Shown in pieces: positions 1 to 5,554 of a stretch of 8,343 nt of DNA (the stretch's first letter is position 1; each line of letters begins with the position of its first letter). Where the stretch lies: positions 1 through 8,343 of the forward strand of contig JAUVGT010000216.1 in NCBI GenBank assembly GCA_030593645.1. Reading direction: 5' to 3'. The notes beneath the pieces were generated by a model that saw only the letters and a list, made by a program, of their open reading frames with translations, made no database searches and had not been told where the DNA came from. Source of the DNA: Deltaproteobacteria bacterium. Its GTDB lineage: Bacteria > Desulfobacterota > Desulfobacteria > Desulfobacterales > JAUVGT01. The position numbers and the translations under genes are program-made.

Positions 1-1
1 G

Positions 2-1594
2 GACCGTTCAGATTCGGAAAGTCTGATCGGATTGATTAGAAAAGAACACCAACCCGCATTAAAATCCGCCAGGCTTCCCCAGAAACGTACCCTTGCGAAT
101 ATAATCAGTAAAGCTGTAAATAAAGGAATTACTATCGAAGATGTTGTTTTTGAAGATTTCCCTCACTTTTCAATCAATCTTGAAGAAATAATCAAAATAA
201 ACAGTGAATATAGCAAGCGTAAAATTGAACATAATTTTTTCGATTTTGATGATCTGCTTGTATACCTTCACCTTCTTTTAAAAGAGCATGCCAATATTCG
301 CGAGAAGATATCGTCCTCATATCAATACATCATGGTTGATGAATACCAGGATACAAACTGGCTCCAGGCAGAAATATTATATCTTCTTTCCAGTATAAAT
401 AAAAACGTTATGGCGGTCGGAGACGATTCCCAAAGCATTTATGCTTTCAGGGGCGCTAATTTCAGAAATATCATGGATTTCCCCAAAATATATCCAGGTA
501 CCACCATTATCAATCTTGAAGAAAACTATCGAAGTATTCAACCGATATTAAACCTGACAAATTTAATTTTAGAAAAGGCCGAAGAAAAATATGAAAAAAA
601 ACTTTTTACACATAAAAAAGGAGATAACCTGCCGGTGCTTGTAGATTCCGGATATGAAAACAGCCAATCACGATTTGTCACTGAAAAAATACTTGAACTT
701 AGAGATTCTGGAATTCCATTAAACCAGATGGCGGTCCTTTTCAGGGCAAGTTTTCATTCTTTTGATCTTGAAATAGAATTGACCCGGGAACAGATACCTT
801 TTATAAAAGTCGGCGGTTTTAAATTTGTCGAATCCTCCCATATTAAGGATGTTCTGGCGCATTTAAAAGTAATACTCAATCCACAGGACAGGATAAGCTG
901 GTACAGAATCCTTCTCCTTCTAAGAAAAATCGGCCCCAAAACCGCTCAACGCATATTTGAAGAAATTAAATTGGAAAATTCGGGGTTCACAGGAATATTA
1001 ACTGCAAAACATAAATCGATCAATCATCCGGGATTTATCAGGCTCCAGGAACTTTTTTCACTGATGGATTCAAAAATCATGTCAATTGCTGAAATGGGGC
1101 AAACCGTAATCAATTACTATGCTCCGATTCTAAAAGAAAAACACGATGATCATCCAAAACGGTCCAAGGACTTAGAGCATCTTGTCACCATAATGGAGCG
1201 TTATAATAATCTCCATCATTTCTTAGATGATATGGCCCTTGAACCGCCGAATACAAGTAAGGACAACACGTTTACAACTGATTATTCCGATAAAGATCGT
1301 CTGGTCCTGTCTACTATTCACTCTGCAAAGGGCCTTGAGTGGCACACGGTCTTTATTATATGGGCACTTGATGGGCGTTTCCCGTCAATTCACTCAATAA
1401 ACAGTCAAGAAGAACTCGAAGAAGAACTCAGACTGATGTATGTTGCTTCAACCCGGGCAAAAAACAACCTGTTCTTTACTTACCCAAGCAATATCTATGA
1501 CAGAATCTCAGGAATGACCCTGTATCGCCCATCACGGTTTATTGATATGGTTCCGGATAGTATTCTTGAAAAATATAACTATGACCCATGGTAA
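2..1594 (+). CDS. UvrD/PcrA/Rep-type superfamily 1A DNA helicase, 5'-truncated by window edge
   Basis: An ATP-driven 3'-5' DNA helicase of the UvrD/Rep/PcrA family, cytoplasmic, expected to act in repair or replication restart. The frame is open from base 2, so the real start lies upstream; a TTG at 32 is in frame but not a credible start. The visible 530 residues begin in the region after the nucleotide-binding loop, so the Q motif and Walker A are outside the window. Motifs seen in order: Walker B MVDEYQDTN (332-358), motif III GDDSQSIYAFRGA (419-457), motif IV EENYRS (about 519-536), motif V LSTIHSAKGLEW (1307-1342) and motif VI EEELRLMYVASTRAK (about 1421-1465). All expected catalytic residues in these motifs are present. 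The protein ends about 45 residues after motif VI, so the C-terminal linker and Tudor-like domain of UvrD/PcrA are missing. Which subfamily it belongs to cannot be decided from this part. The downstream gene is convergent. Confidence 0.95.
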   Translation, partial: DRSDSESLIGLIRKEHQPALKSARLPQKRTLANIISKAVNKGITIEDVVFEDFPHFSINLEEIIKINSEYSKRKIEHNFFDFDDLLVYLHLLLKEHANIREKISSSYQYIMVDEYQDTNWLQAEILYLLSSINKNVMAVGDDSQSIYAFRGANFRNIMDFPKIYPGTTIINLEENYRSIQPILNLTNLILEKAEEKYEKKLFTHKKGDNLPVLVDSGYENSQSRFVTEKILELRDSGIPLNQMAVLFRASFHSFDLEIELTREQIPFIKVGGFKFVESSHIKDVLAHLKVILNPQDRISWYRILLLLRKIGPKTAQRIFEEIKLENSGFTGILTAKHKSINHPGFIRLQELFSLMDSKIMSIAEMGQTVINYYAPILKEKHDDHPKRSKDLEHLVTIMERYNNLHHFLDDMALEPPNTSKDNTFTTDYSDKDRLVLSTIHSAKGLEWHTVFIIWALDGRFPSIHSINSQEELEEELRLMYVASTRAKNNLFFTYPSNIYDRISGMTLYRPSRFIDMVPDSILEKYNYDPW

Positions 1595-1779
1595 ACGAGG
1601 GACCGGGGAGTTTTTCAATCAAAATCACGGTTGGAGCGTAATGAATGATCCGTGCTGGAATGGGTCACTGTCTGAATGTATTGGGGGCGTTAAGAAAGAA
1701 CAACTGTTTTCTGATCCTGTTTTCATGCTTTGAGGTTATCAGAATTCTCTAACTCATTATTTTTTGAGGGCAAAGGTAT

Positions 1780-1805
1780 GATGGTCTCGTAAAAAGTCCG
1801 AATTA
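1780..1805 (-). repeat. Solo right end (R') plus 6-bp spacer of the small mobile element
   Basis: The 20 bases GATGGTCTCGTAAAAAGTCC (1780-1799) are the exact reverse complement of the outer right end of both elements at 5101-5288 and 5371-5521. The next six bases GAATTA (1800-1805) are the exact reverse complement of the TAATTC spacer in the second element. Similarity stops there: the expected inner right end (GACGG...) does not follow. The fragment overlaps the AMMECR1 gene, whose TAA stop lies at 1803-1805. It is therefore either a decay product of an insertion at the 3' end of that gene or an independent unit. No direct repeat of the flank AGGTAT was seen nearby. Confidence 0.8.
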
Positions 1806-2366
1806 TTCTGAAAAATACTCCGCCGTATAGGTTTTAACCACAGTATTCGTATCATTCCAGCAATTCCTCCCCATCCCCCCTTTTAGGCATAAATGCTCCA
1901 GAAAATCATTCTTTTCAGGCAGCTGTTCCCAAACCTGTGGTAAAAAGGTAGAACTGCGCCAGTCATTCGTAAGGATAACTCCGTGGATCCCCGGTTTAAG
2001 TTTATTCTTCAGATCTTTACCATTTTCAAATGGAAGGATTTCGGGCACGGTCAGCACACTGATTTCAATGTTAATCACAGAAAGCTCATCCTCCAACACG
2101 GGCGGGAAACGAGGATCTCTGAAAGCAGCATTTACTGCGTTCTCTTCCACGTTATCGATCAGGCGCCTGACGGGTTCTATTGTACCAATACATCCCCTTA
2201 ATAAGCCGTCTTTATGCAGTGTTACAAAACAGCCTCGTTTTTCAAGCATGGAGGGTGAAGTTTCATCCGGTCTGTGAATTTTTGAACCTTTATGAAGTTT
2301 CGCGGTGATAACGGAACGGGCCAGTCTAAGAAGTTCCTTTCGTTCCTTATCATTTAATGACTGCAT
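1803..2366 (-). CDS. amrA: AMMECR1-domain protein (AmmeMemoRadiSam system protein A)
   Basis: A 187-residue cytoplasmic protein that is almost entirely one AMMECR1 domain. Hallmarks seen: RGCFVTL (residues 44-50), the family signature LRGCIGT (56-62), NAAFRDPRFPPV (79-90), EISVLT (101-106), GIHGVIL (126-132), STFLPQVWEQ (139-148) and FLEHLCLKGG (155-164). The family is often found with a Memo-like protein and a radical SAM protein; neither partner is in this window. Its exact chemistry is not established here. The frame extends three codons upstream to a TTG at 2375, but the GGGAG ribosome site at 2382-2378 is only 2 nt from that TTG and 11 nt from the ATG at 2366, so the ATG is preferred. 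The stop codon lies inside a mobile-element fragment (1780-1805), yet the C-terminus ...AEYFSE looks natural. Expression is probably from the promoter at 2392-2420, with possible read-through from the upstream genes. Confidence 0.92.
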   Translation of the reverse strand: MQSLNDKERKELLRLARSVITAKLHKGSKIHRPDETSPSMLEKRGCFVTLHKDGLLRGCIGTIEPVRRLIDNVEENAVNAAFRDPRFPPVLEDELSVINIEISVLTVPEILPFENGKDLKNKLKPGIHGVILTNDWRSSTFLPQVWEQLPEKNDFLEHLCLKGGMGRNCWNDTNTVVKTYTAEYFSE

Positions 2367-2377
2367 AGTAATCAAAT

Positions 2378-2382
2378 CTCCC
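2378..2382 (-). promoter_or_regulatory. Ribosome binding site of the AMMECR1 gene
   Basis: GGGAG on the minus strand. It lies 11 nt before the ATG at 2366 but only 2 nt before the in-frame TTG at 2375, and this decides the start. Confidence 0.55.
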
Positions 2383-2391
2383 GTATTAAAT

Positions 2392-2420
2392 CATATACAT
2401 CCGGAATATAAGTATGTCTA
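2392..2420 (-). promoter_or_regulatory. Candidate sigma-70 promoter of the AMMECR1 gene
   Basis: On the minus strand, TAGACA (2420-2415, 5 of 6 to TTGACA) is followed after 17 nt by TATATG (2397-2392); TATGAT two bases further on is an alternative -10 at a 19-nt spacing. Predicted transcription start is near 2385, giving a very short leader with the GGGAG ribosome site right behind it. It lies in the 142-bp gap after the zinc-ribbon gene, which otherwise holds nothing recognisable. Confidence 0.45.
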
Positions 2421-2508
2421 ACCGTTTGGTGCTGTATAAAATGGACAGATACAAGGGGTTAACTGCATCATAGGAATTGAGGCTCAAGGGTAAATTTTAA
2501 AACCGCTT

Positions 2509-2736
2509 CTAAAAAAAAGCCCACCATAGATACATCCCAAATAGCGAACAGAATACCAGGGCAATGATATATGCGGTCCAGTCAGTCGTCCTTCTTGCCA
2601 TACCGAACTTTTCGACTTTTCCCAGCCTGGTTTTACACTTCGGGCATTTTTTAGTTTCAAGTGATACGTAGCCAAAACATTCCGGACATCTTTTCGTCAA
2701 ATTGATCGGTCCATCTTTCTTTTCATCACTCGGCAT
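2509..2736 (-). CDS. Small zinc-ribbon protein with C-terminal membrane helix
   Basis: A 75-residue protein of no named family that I recognise. Residues 1-16 are polar and charged. Residues 17-34 form a CxxC-x10-CxxC zinc ribbon (Cys17, Cys20, Cys31, Cys34) of rubredoxin-knuckle type. A basic stretch (about 36-50, KTRLGKVEKFGMARR) leads into one hydrophobic helix at about 54-75 that ends the protein. Positive charges before the helix predict the ribbon in the cytoplasm and the C-terminus at the membrane or periplasmic face, like a tail anchor. Start: ATG at 2736 has AGGGAG 8 nt upstream. It lies 81 bp after the ppiD-like gene on the same strand, so it is probably co-transcribed with it. It could be a small adaptor, or a sensor of metal or redox state; that part is a guess. 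Confidence 0.8.
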   Translation of the reverse strand: MPSDEKKDGPINLTKRCPECFGYVSLETKKCPKCKTRLGKVEKFGMARRTTDWTAYIIALVFCSLFGMYLWWAFF

Positions 2737-2817
2737 TTTTTATGCTCCCTGTTTGGTGTTGTGCAACCACTTCTCAATCAATCATATTGTTTCGTCCCAG
2801 CCATATGCATGCATGAT

Positions 2818-4707
2818 CTATTCCAAAAAAGCACTTTCAATAATAATTTCATTCTGTTTTTTCACCTGCTCAAGCCATTCTTCAACAACCCTGTTTTTTT
2901 TCTGTTGAAGAAGTTTTTTCCGTATTGATTCCCTTTCTTTTTCAAAATCCACGGCAGGGGGTTCTTTTCTCTCACGAAACCGGAACACATAATATCCCTT
3001 TTGACCCTTGTTAACATCTTCAGGGAACCTGTTCTCACTTGAAAGCTTAAATGCCGTCTCGGAAATTTCTCTTTCATACCCAATTTTTGGGATAGAGCCG
3101 CTTCTTTTGAAAAGGCCGGTGTTATTCACCTTAATTTCCACCTTTCCGCTTTTATCGGCCATGGGCCCACCCGCCTTGAGGGCCGCCAGATAATCTTTAG
3201 CATCTTTCAGGGCATTTTGATCCTGCATTTCTTTAACCAAATCATTTCGGACCTCATCCGTTACATCAATTAATTCTGATATTTTTTCCGGAATTTTGTC
3301 GATGACCTGAAGGATACATAACAAATCGCCAAAATCCAGGATTTCGCTGATTTCCAGATTTTCAAGATCAAAAGCGGCCTCAGCAAATTTATCCTGATGT
3401 TTTACACCCTCTCCTGGACCCCTGGATGTAAAAAAATCAGTTTCTTCTATAATAAGGTTCTTGTCTTTTGCTGTTCTGATCAGATCATCCCCTTCAAATG
3501 AAGCGTCATATACTTCCTGGGCTTCATCCCCGGCGAGTGCATTTGCTCTTTCATCTGTAAATCTTTTTCTGATCGTTTTTTCAGTTTTTTCAAAAGGAGT
3601 CGTGGATTCTTCATTAACCTTATCAACCTTAATAATGTGCCAACCATACTGTGTGCGCACCAAATCACTAATTTCACCCGGCTTCATGTTAAATGCCTGG
3701 TCCGCAAAGGATTTAACCATTGTTTCCTTTTTAAATGTGCCCAGATATCCGCCTTTGTCCTTCGTTGGCCCCTCTGAATATTTTTTGGCAAGCTCAATAA
3801 AATCCTTTCCATCCTGTGCCATTTTTAAAACATCCAATGCTTTTTTTCTTGCCTTTTCAACAATCTCGGGTTTCGCATCCTCGCTTACCCGGAATAAAAT
3901 GTGACGAGCCTCCACAGTCTTTGGGTTTAAAAAGTCTTCGGGATTTGATTCATAATAATCTTTAATTTCCTGCTCTGTGACTGTCACATTTTTTCTATAG
4001 TCAGCGGGATCAAAATAGATATATCGGGTCCTTACTTTTATTTCCGTTTTATATTCAGTTTTATGCTTTTCATAATAATCCGATATTTCCTTGTCTGTCG
4101 GATTGACATCCATATACTTATCCGGTTCGAAAAGTACATAATCAATATTCACTGTTGCACCATTCCACTTATACCACTCCAGAACCTCCAGGTCTGACAC
4201 TTTAACGTTACCGGATATAAATGACTGCAGTTTTTCAATTAACAGCCCTCCTTTCTGCTCAGCCTCAAACTCTTCCCTGTTCAGATTGTTACGTTTTAGC
4301 AGGCGTTCATAACGAATGTTATCAAATTTCCCGGCAGCTTGAAATATTTTCATTTTTCGAATCGAATCGGCCAGCTCCCGGTTTGACACCCTGAAGTCGA
4401 GTTTTTCCGCTTCAGCCAAAAGCACCCGTTGGTTAATCAGCCGGTCCAGGGCCTGCTGTTCCAGTTTCATCATCTTTAATATTTCATCGCTCATCGAATT
4501 CCCAAATCTTTGATGCGCCTGATCCTGAAGATTTTTCAGGACCACAGCATATTCATCATAGGAAATCGCAGCACCGTTGACAGTGGCAACCTTCTGTTTT
4601 CTCTGGTCTCTGTATAAACCACCAAAAAATATAAATGTTACCGTCACCGCGCCAAGCAGTACCTTAATCATCCAGCTTCCGGCATGTTTTCTCATTAAGT
4701 TGAGCAT
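2818..4707 (-). CDS. ppiD: Membrane-anchored periplasmic peptidyl-prolyl isomerase/chaperone, PpiD-like (SurA N-domain + parvulin)
   Basis: A 629-residue folding helper for exported proteins, held in the inner membrane with its body in the periplasm. The N-terminus MLNLMRKHAGSWMIK is followed by one membrane helix (about residues 13-31). Next come a SurA/PpiD-type N-terminal domain (about 40-180, starting VATVNGAAISYDEY), a linker, and a PPIC parvulin domain (about 264-363) with VEARHILF, the GGYLGTF loop and YGWHIIKVD. A second, degenerate parvulin-like or C-terminal helical region runs to residue 629. Length is close to E. coli PpiD (about 620). The frame is open 15 codons further upstream, to 4752. 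The ATG at 4707 is chosen because AAAGGA (4718-4713) sits 5 nt before it and because MLNLMRKHAGSW is the typical PpiD beginning. It is the first gene of the minus-strand group, with a sigma-70-like promoter about 160 bp upstream. Confidence 0.9.
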   Translation of the reverse strand: MLNLMRKHAGSWMIKVLLGAVTVTFIFFGGLYRDQRKQKVATVNGAAISYDEYAVVLKNLQDQAHQRFGNSMSDEILKMMKLEQQALDRLINQRVLLAEAEKLDFRVSNRELADSIRKMKIFQAAGKFDNIRYERLLKRNNLNREEFEAEQKGGLLIEKLQSFISGNVKVSDLEVLEWYKWNGATVNIDYVLFEPDKYMDVNPTDKEISDYYEKHKTEYKTEIKVRTRYIYFDPADYRKNVTVTEQEIKDYYESNPEDFLNPKTVEARHILFRVSEDAKPEIVEKARKKALDVLKMAQDGKDFIELAKKYSEGPTKDKGGYLGTFKKETMVKSFADQAFNMKPGEISDLVRTQYGWHIIKVDKVNEESTTPFEKTEKTIRKRFTDERANALAGDEAQEVYDASFEGDDLIRTAKDKNLIIEETDFFTSRGPGEGVKHQDKFAEAAFDLENLEISEILDFGDLLCILQVIDKIPEKISELIDVTDEVRNDLVKEMQDQNALKDAKDYLAALKAGGPMADKSGKVEIKVNNTGLFKRSGSIPKIGYEREISETAFKLSSENRFPEDVNKGQKGYYVFRFRERKEPPAVDFEKERESIRKKLLQQKKNRVVEEWLEQVKKQNEIIIESAFLE

Positions 4708-4817
4708 GTGGTTCCTTTCTGTTGCATATTCACCTGGAACGAAATAAAACATTGCCCGGATCCAGCTCCGATAATTGGAATTTATACTGATCCCCTAAAA
4801 TCACTTCTGATGGATCG

Positions 4818-4844
4818 ATAATACGAGCACGCTTTTTCTGTCAG
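4818..4844 (-). promoter_or_regulatory. Possible second, proximal promoter for ppiD
   Basis: On the minus strand, CTGACA (4844-4839, 5 of 6) and TATTAT (4823-4818, 5 of 6) are separated by only 15 nt. Both boxes match well but the spacing is short, so it may be weak or need an activator. It would shorten the leader to about 105 nt. Confidence 0.25.
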
Positions 4845-4869
4845 GATAATGAACATCTAAAAAATGTAT

Positions 4870-4899
4870 ATTATTATTTCCAATCTTTTTTTTTGTCAA
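4870..4899 (-). promoter_or_regulatory. Sigma-70-type promoter of the ppiD gene group
   Basis: On the minus strand, a perfect TTGACA (4899-4894) is followed after 18 nt, including a run of A's, by AATAAT (4875-4870, 5 of 6). The predicted start near 4863 leaves a leader of about 155 nt before the ATG at 4707. It is back to back with the tRNA promoter: the two -35 boxes are 26 bp apart. Confidence 0.5.
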
Positions 4900-4925
4900 C
4901 AAATTCCATCTGATAAAAATAATTA

Positions 4926-4953
4926 TTGACATACCCGCAGCTTTTCTGTTACT
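4926..4953 (+). promoter_or_regulatory. Promoter of the tRNA-Ala gene
   Basis: Perfect TTGACA at 4926-4931, then 16 nt, then a poor -10 GTTACT at 4948-4953 (TTACTT at a 17-nt spacing is equally weak). The bases after it (TCGCCCC, 4954-4960) form a GC-rich discriminator, as is common for stable-RNA promoters under stringent control in proteobacteria. The tRNA begins at 4969, so the 5' leader would be about 9 nt. Confidence 0.5.
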
Positions 4954-4968
4954 TCGCCCCCTATGTTC

Positions 4969-5044
4969 GGGGCTGTAGCTCAGCTGGGAGAGCGCATGAC
5001 TGGCAGTCATGAGGTCAGGGGTTCGAGCCCCCTCAGCTCCACCA
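4969..5044 (+). tRNA. tRNA-Ala, anticodon GGC
   Basis: A complete 76-nt cloverleaf. The acceptor arm 4969-4975 pairs with 5034-5040 and includes the G3:U70 wobble pair that marks alanine tRNAs. The D arm is GCTC/GAGC (4978-4981 with 4990-4993). The anticodon arm CATGA/TCATG (4995-4999 with 5007-5011) presents loop CTGGCAG with anticodon GGC at 5002-5004. The T arm AGGGG/CCCCT (5017-5021 with 5029-5033) has loop TTCGAGC. The discriminator base is A5041 and the CCA end is encoded (5042-5044). It decodes GCC/GCU. It is a single gene, not in a tRNA cluster. No integrase or attachment-site duplication is seen next to it. Confidence 0.97.
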
Positions 5045-5100
5045 TTATAATTCGAATCTGTCCTCTATTAAATATCACGAATCGGTCCAAACCCATTTTT

Positions 5101-5288
5101 GACGGTTTCGTAAAAAATCCAACTTCTGCGTTATGCTGCATTTCGCAATCATTCAACTCCCCTGTTAAATAAAAAGACAGATTTAACAGGGCGGGTCCGA
5201 TAAGTACGCTTCATGATTACGAAATTTGCACGCCTTGAATTTGAACTTTTTTCGAAACCGTCTCATTCGGACTTTTTACGAGACCATC
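5101..5288 (+). mobile_element. Small non-autonomous mobile element (MITE-like), copy 1, 188 bp
   Basis: Direct repeats ATTTTT flank the element exactly (5095-5100 and 5289-5294), which is the sign of insertion with a 6-bp target duplication. Layout: left end L (5101-5120, beginning GACGGTTTCGTAAAAAATCC), left hairpin arm, central insert (5158-5199), right arm, inner right end R (5243-5262, ending GAAACCGTC), spacer TCATTC (5263-5268), and outer right end R' (5269-5288, GGACTTTTTACGAGACCATC). R' is identical to R' of copy 2, whereas L and R each carry point changes, so this copy looks somewhat older than copy 2. It encodes no protein and would need a transposase supplied elsewhere. Its centre differs from copy 2 by 37 extra bases. 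It begins 56 bp after the tRNA gene and could end tRNA transcripts through its long hairpin. Confidence 0.85.
5160..5191. repeat. Perfect 11-bp inverted repeat nested in element copy 1
   Basis: CCCTGTTAAAT (5160-5170) and ATTTAACAGGG (5181-5191) are perfect reverse complements around a 10-base loop AAAAAGACAG. It sits in a 42-base segment (5158-5199) that takes the place of the five bases GTACT at the hairpin tip of copy 2. It is followed by GC-rich CGGGTCC, not a T-run, so it is not an obvious terminator. Confidence 0.85.
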
Positions 5289-5316
5289 ATTTTTATTTAA
5301 CTCTTTTTATCTTTCC

Positions 5317-5345
5317 TTGACATCATCCCAGGATTAGCTTAAAAA
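5317..5345 (+). promoter_or_regulatory. Candidate promoter of the GerMN-EF-G operon, between the two element copies
   Basis: Perfect TTGACA at 5317-5322, a 17-nt spacer and TAAAAA at 5340-5345 (4 of 6). A start near 5352 would give a leader of about 200 nt containing the whole of element copy 2. No better promoter was seen between copy 2 and the gene start at 5555. Confidence 0.4.
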
Positions 5346-5370
5346 TCTGTACACTTTTCAACCAAACATT

Positions 5371-5521
5371 GACGGTTTCGTAAAAAGTCCAACTTCTGCG
5401 TTGTGCTGCATTTCGCAATCATTCAACGTACTATAAGTACGCTTCATCATTACGAAATTTGCACGCCTTGAATTTGAACTTTTTACGAAACCGTCTAATT
5501 CGGACTTTTTACGAGACCATC
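5371..5521 (+). mobile_element. Small non-autonomous mobile element (MITE-like), copy 2, 151 bp
   Basis: Direct repeats AACATT flank it exactly (5365-5370 and 5522-5527). Left end L is GACGGTTTCGTAAAAAGTCC (5371-5390). The inner right end R (5476-5495) matches L in inverted orientation with one mismatch. After the spacer TAATTC (5496-5501) comes the outer right end R' (5502-5521), whose reverse complement differs from L at positions 3 and 7 of 20. The arms 5371-5431 and 5437-5495 are imperfect inverted repeats along their whole length, ending in GTAC-TATAA-GTAC, so the element can fold into one hairpin of about 60 bp with a 5-base loop. It encodes no protein. It stops 33 bp before the ATG of the GerMN gene and probably lies in that operon's leader. 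Confidence 0.87.
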
Positions 5522-5541
5522 AACATTGGTTTAAAAAAATC

Positions 5542-5547
5542 AGAAGG
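5542..5547 (+). promoter_or_regulatory. Ribosome binding site of the GerMN gene
   Basis: AGAAGG, 7 nt before the ATG at 5555. It decides the start: the reading frame runs back to 5459, but those extra codons are the mobile element. Confidence 0.6.
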
Positions 5548-5554
5548 TTACAAA

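Larger units (their letters stand above)
5045..5554. other. Non-coding region with two mobile-element copies and one candidate promoter
   Basis: This 510-bp stretch has no credible protein gene. It holds 50 bp of plain sequence after the tRNA, element copy 1 with its direct repeats (5095-5294), about 70 bp of unique AT-rich sequence with a candidate promoter (5317-5345), element copy 2 with its direct repeats (5365-5527), and a 27-bp leader carrying the ribosome site of the GerMN gene. No clear intrinsic terminator for the tRNA is visible before copy 1. Confidence 0.85.

Noticed and set aside
1732..1765. Possible terminator of the helicase gene: GAGGTTATCAGAATTCTCTAACTC followed by T's
   Set aside because: The stem is AT-rich, interrupted by bulges, and centred on GAATTC with little loop. 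It lies 138 bp after the stop. Too weak to call.
2468..2484. Palindrome TTGAGCCTCAA near 2475-2485 as terminator of the zinc-ribbon gene
   Set aside because: It has a one-base loop and no T-run on either side, so it is not a credible terminator.
3461..3904. 147-codon plus-strand reading frame opposite the ppiD-like gene
   Set aside because: It is a shadow of the strongly supported parvulin-domain gene and has no recognisable domain of its own.
4969..5294. Genomic-island attachment site at the tRNA-Ala gene
   Set aside because: No duplicated tRNA 3' end, integrase or island gene content is seen. The nearby elements carry their own target duplications unrelated to the tRNA.
5101..5521. CRISPR array or short tandem repeat array
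   Set aside because: There are only two units, of unequal length, each with inverted ends and its own flanking duplication. This fits transposition and not an array.
5459..5554. N-terminal extension of the GerMN protein by 32 codons
   Set aside because: These codons are the right half of element copy 2 and its flank. A ribosome site fits the ATG at 5555, and the hydrophobic signal segment follows that ATG.
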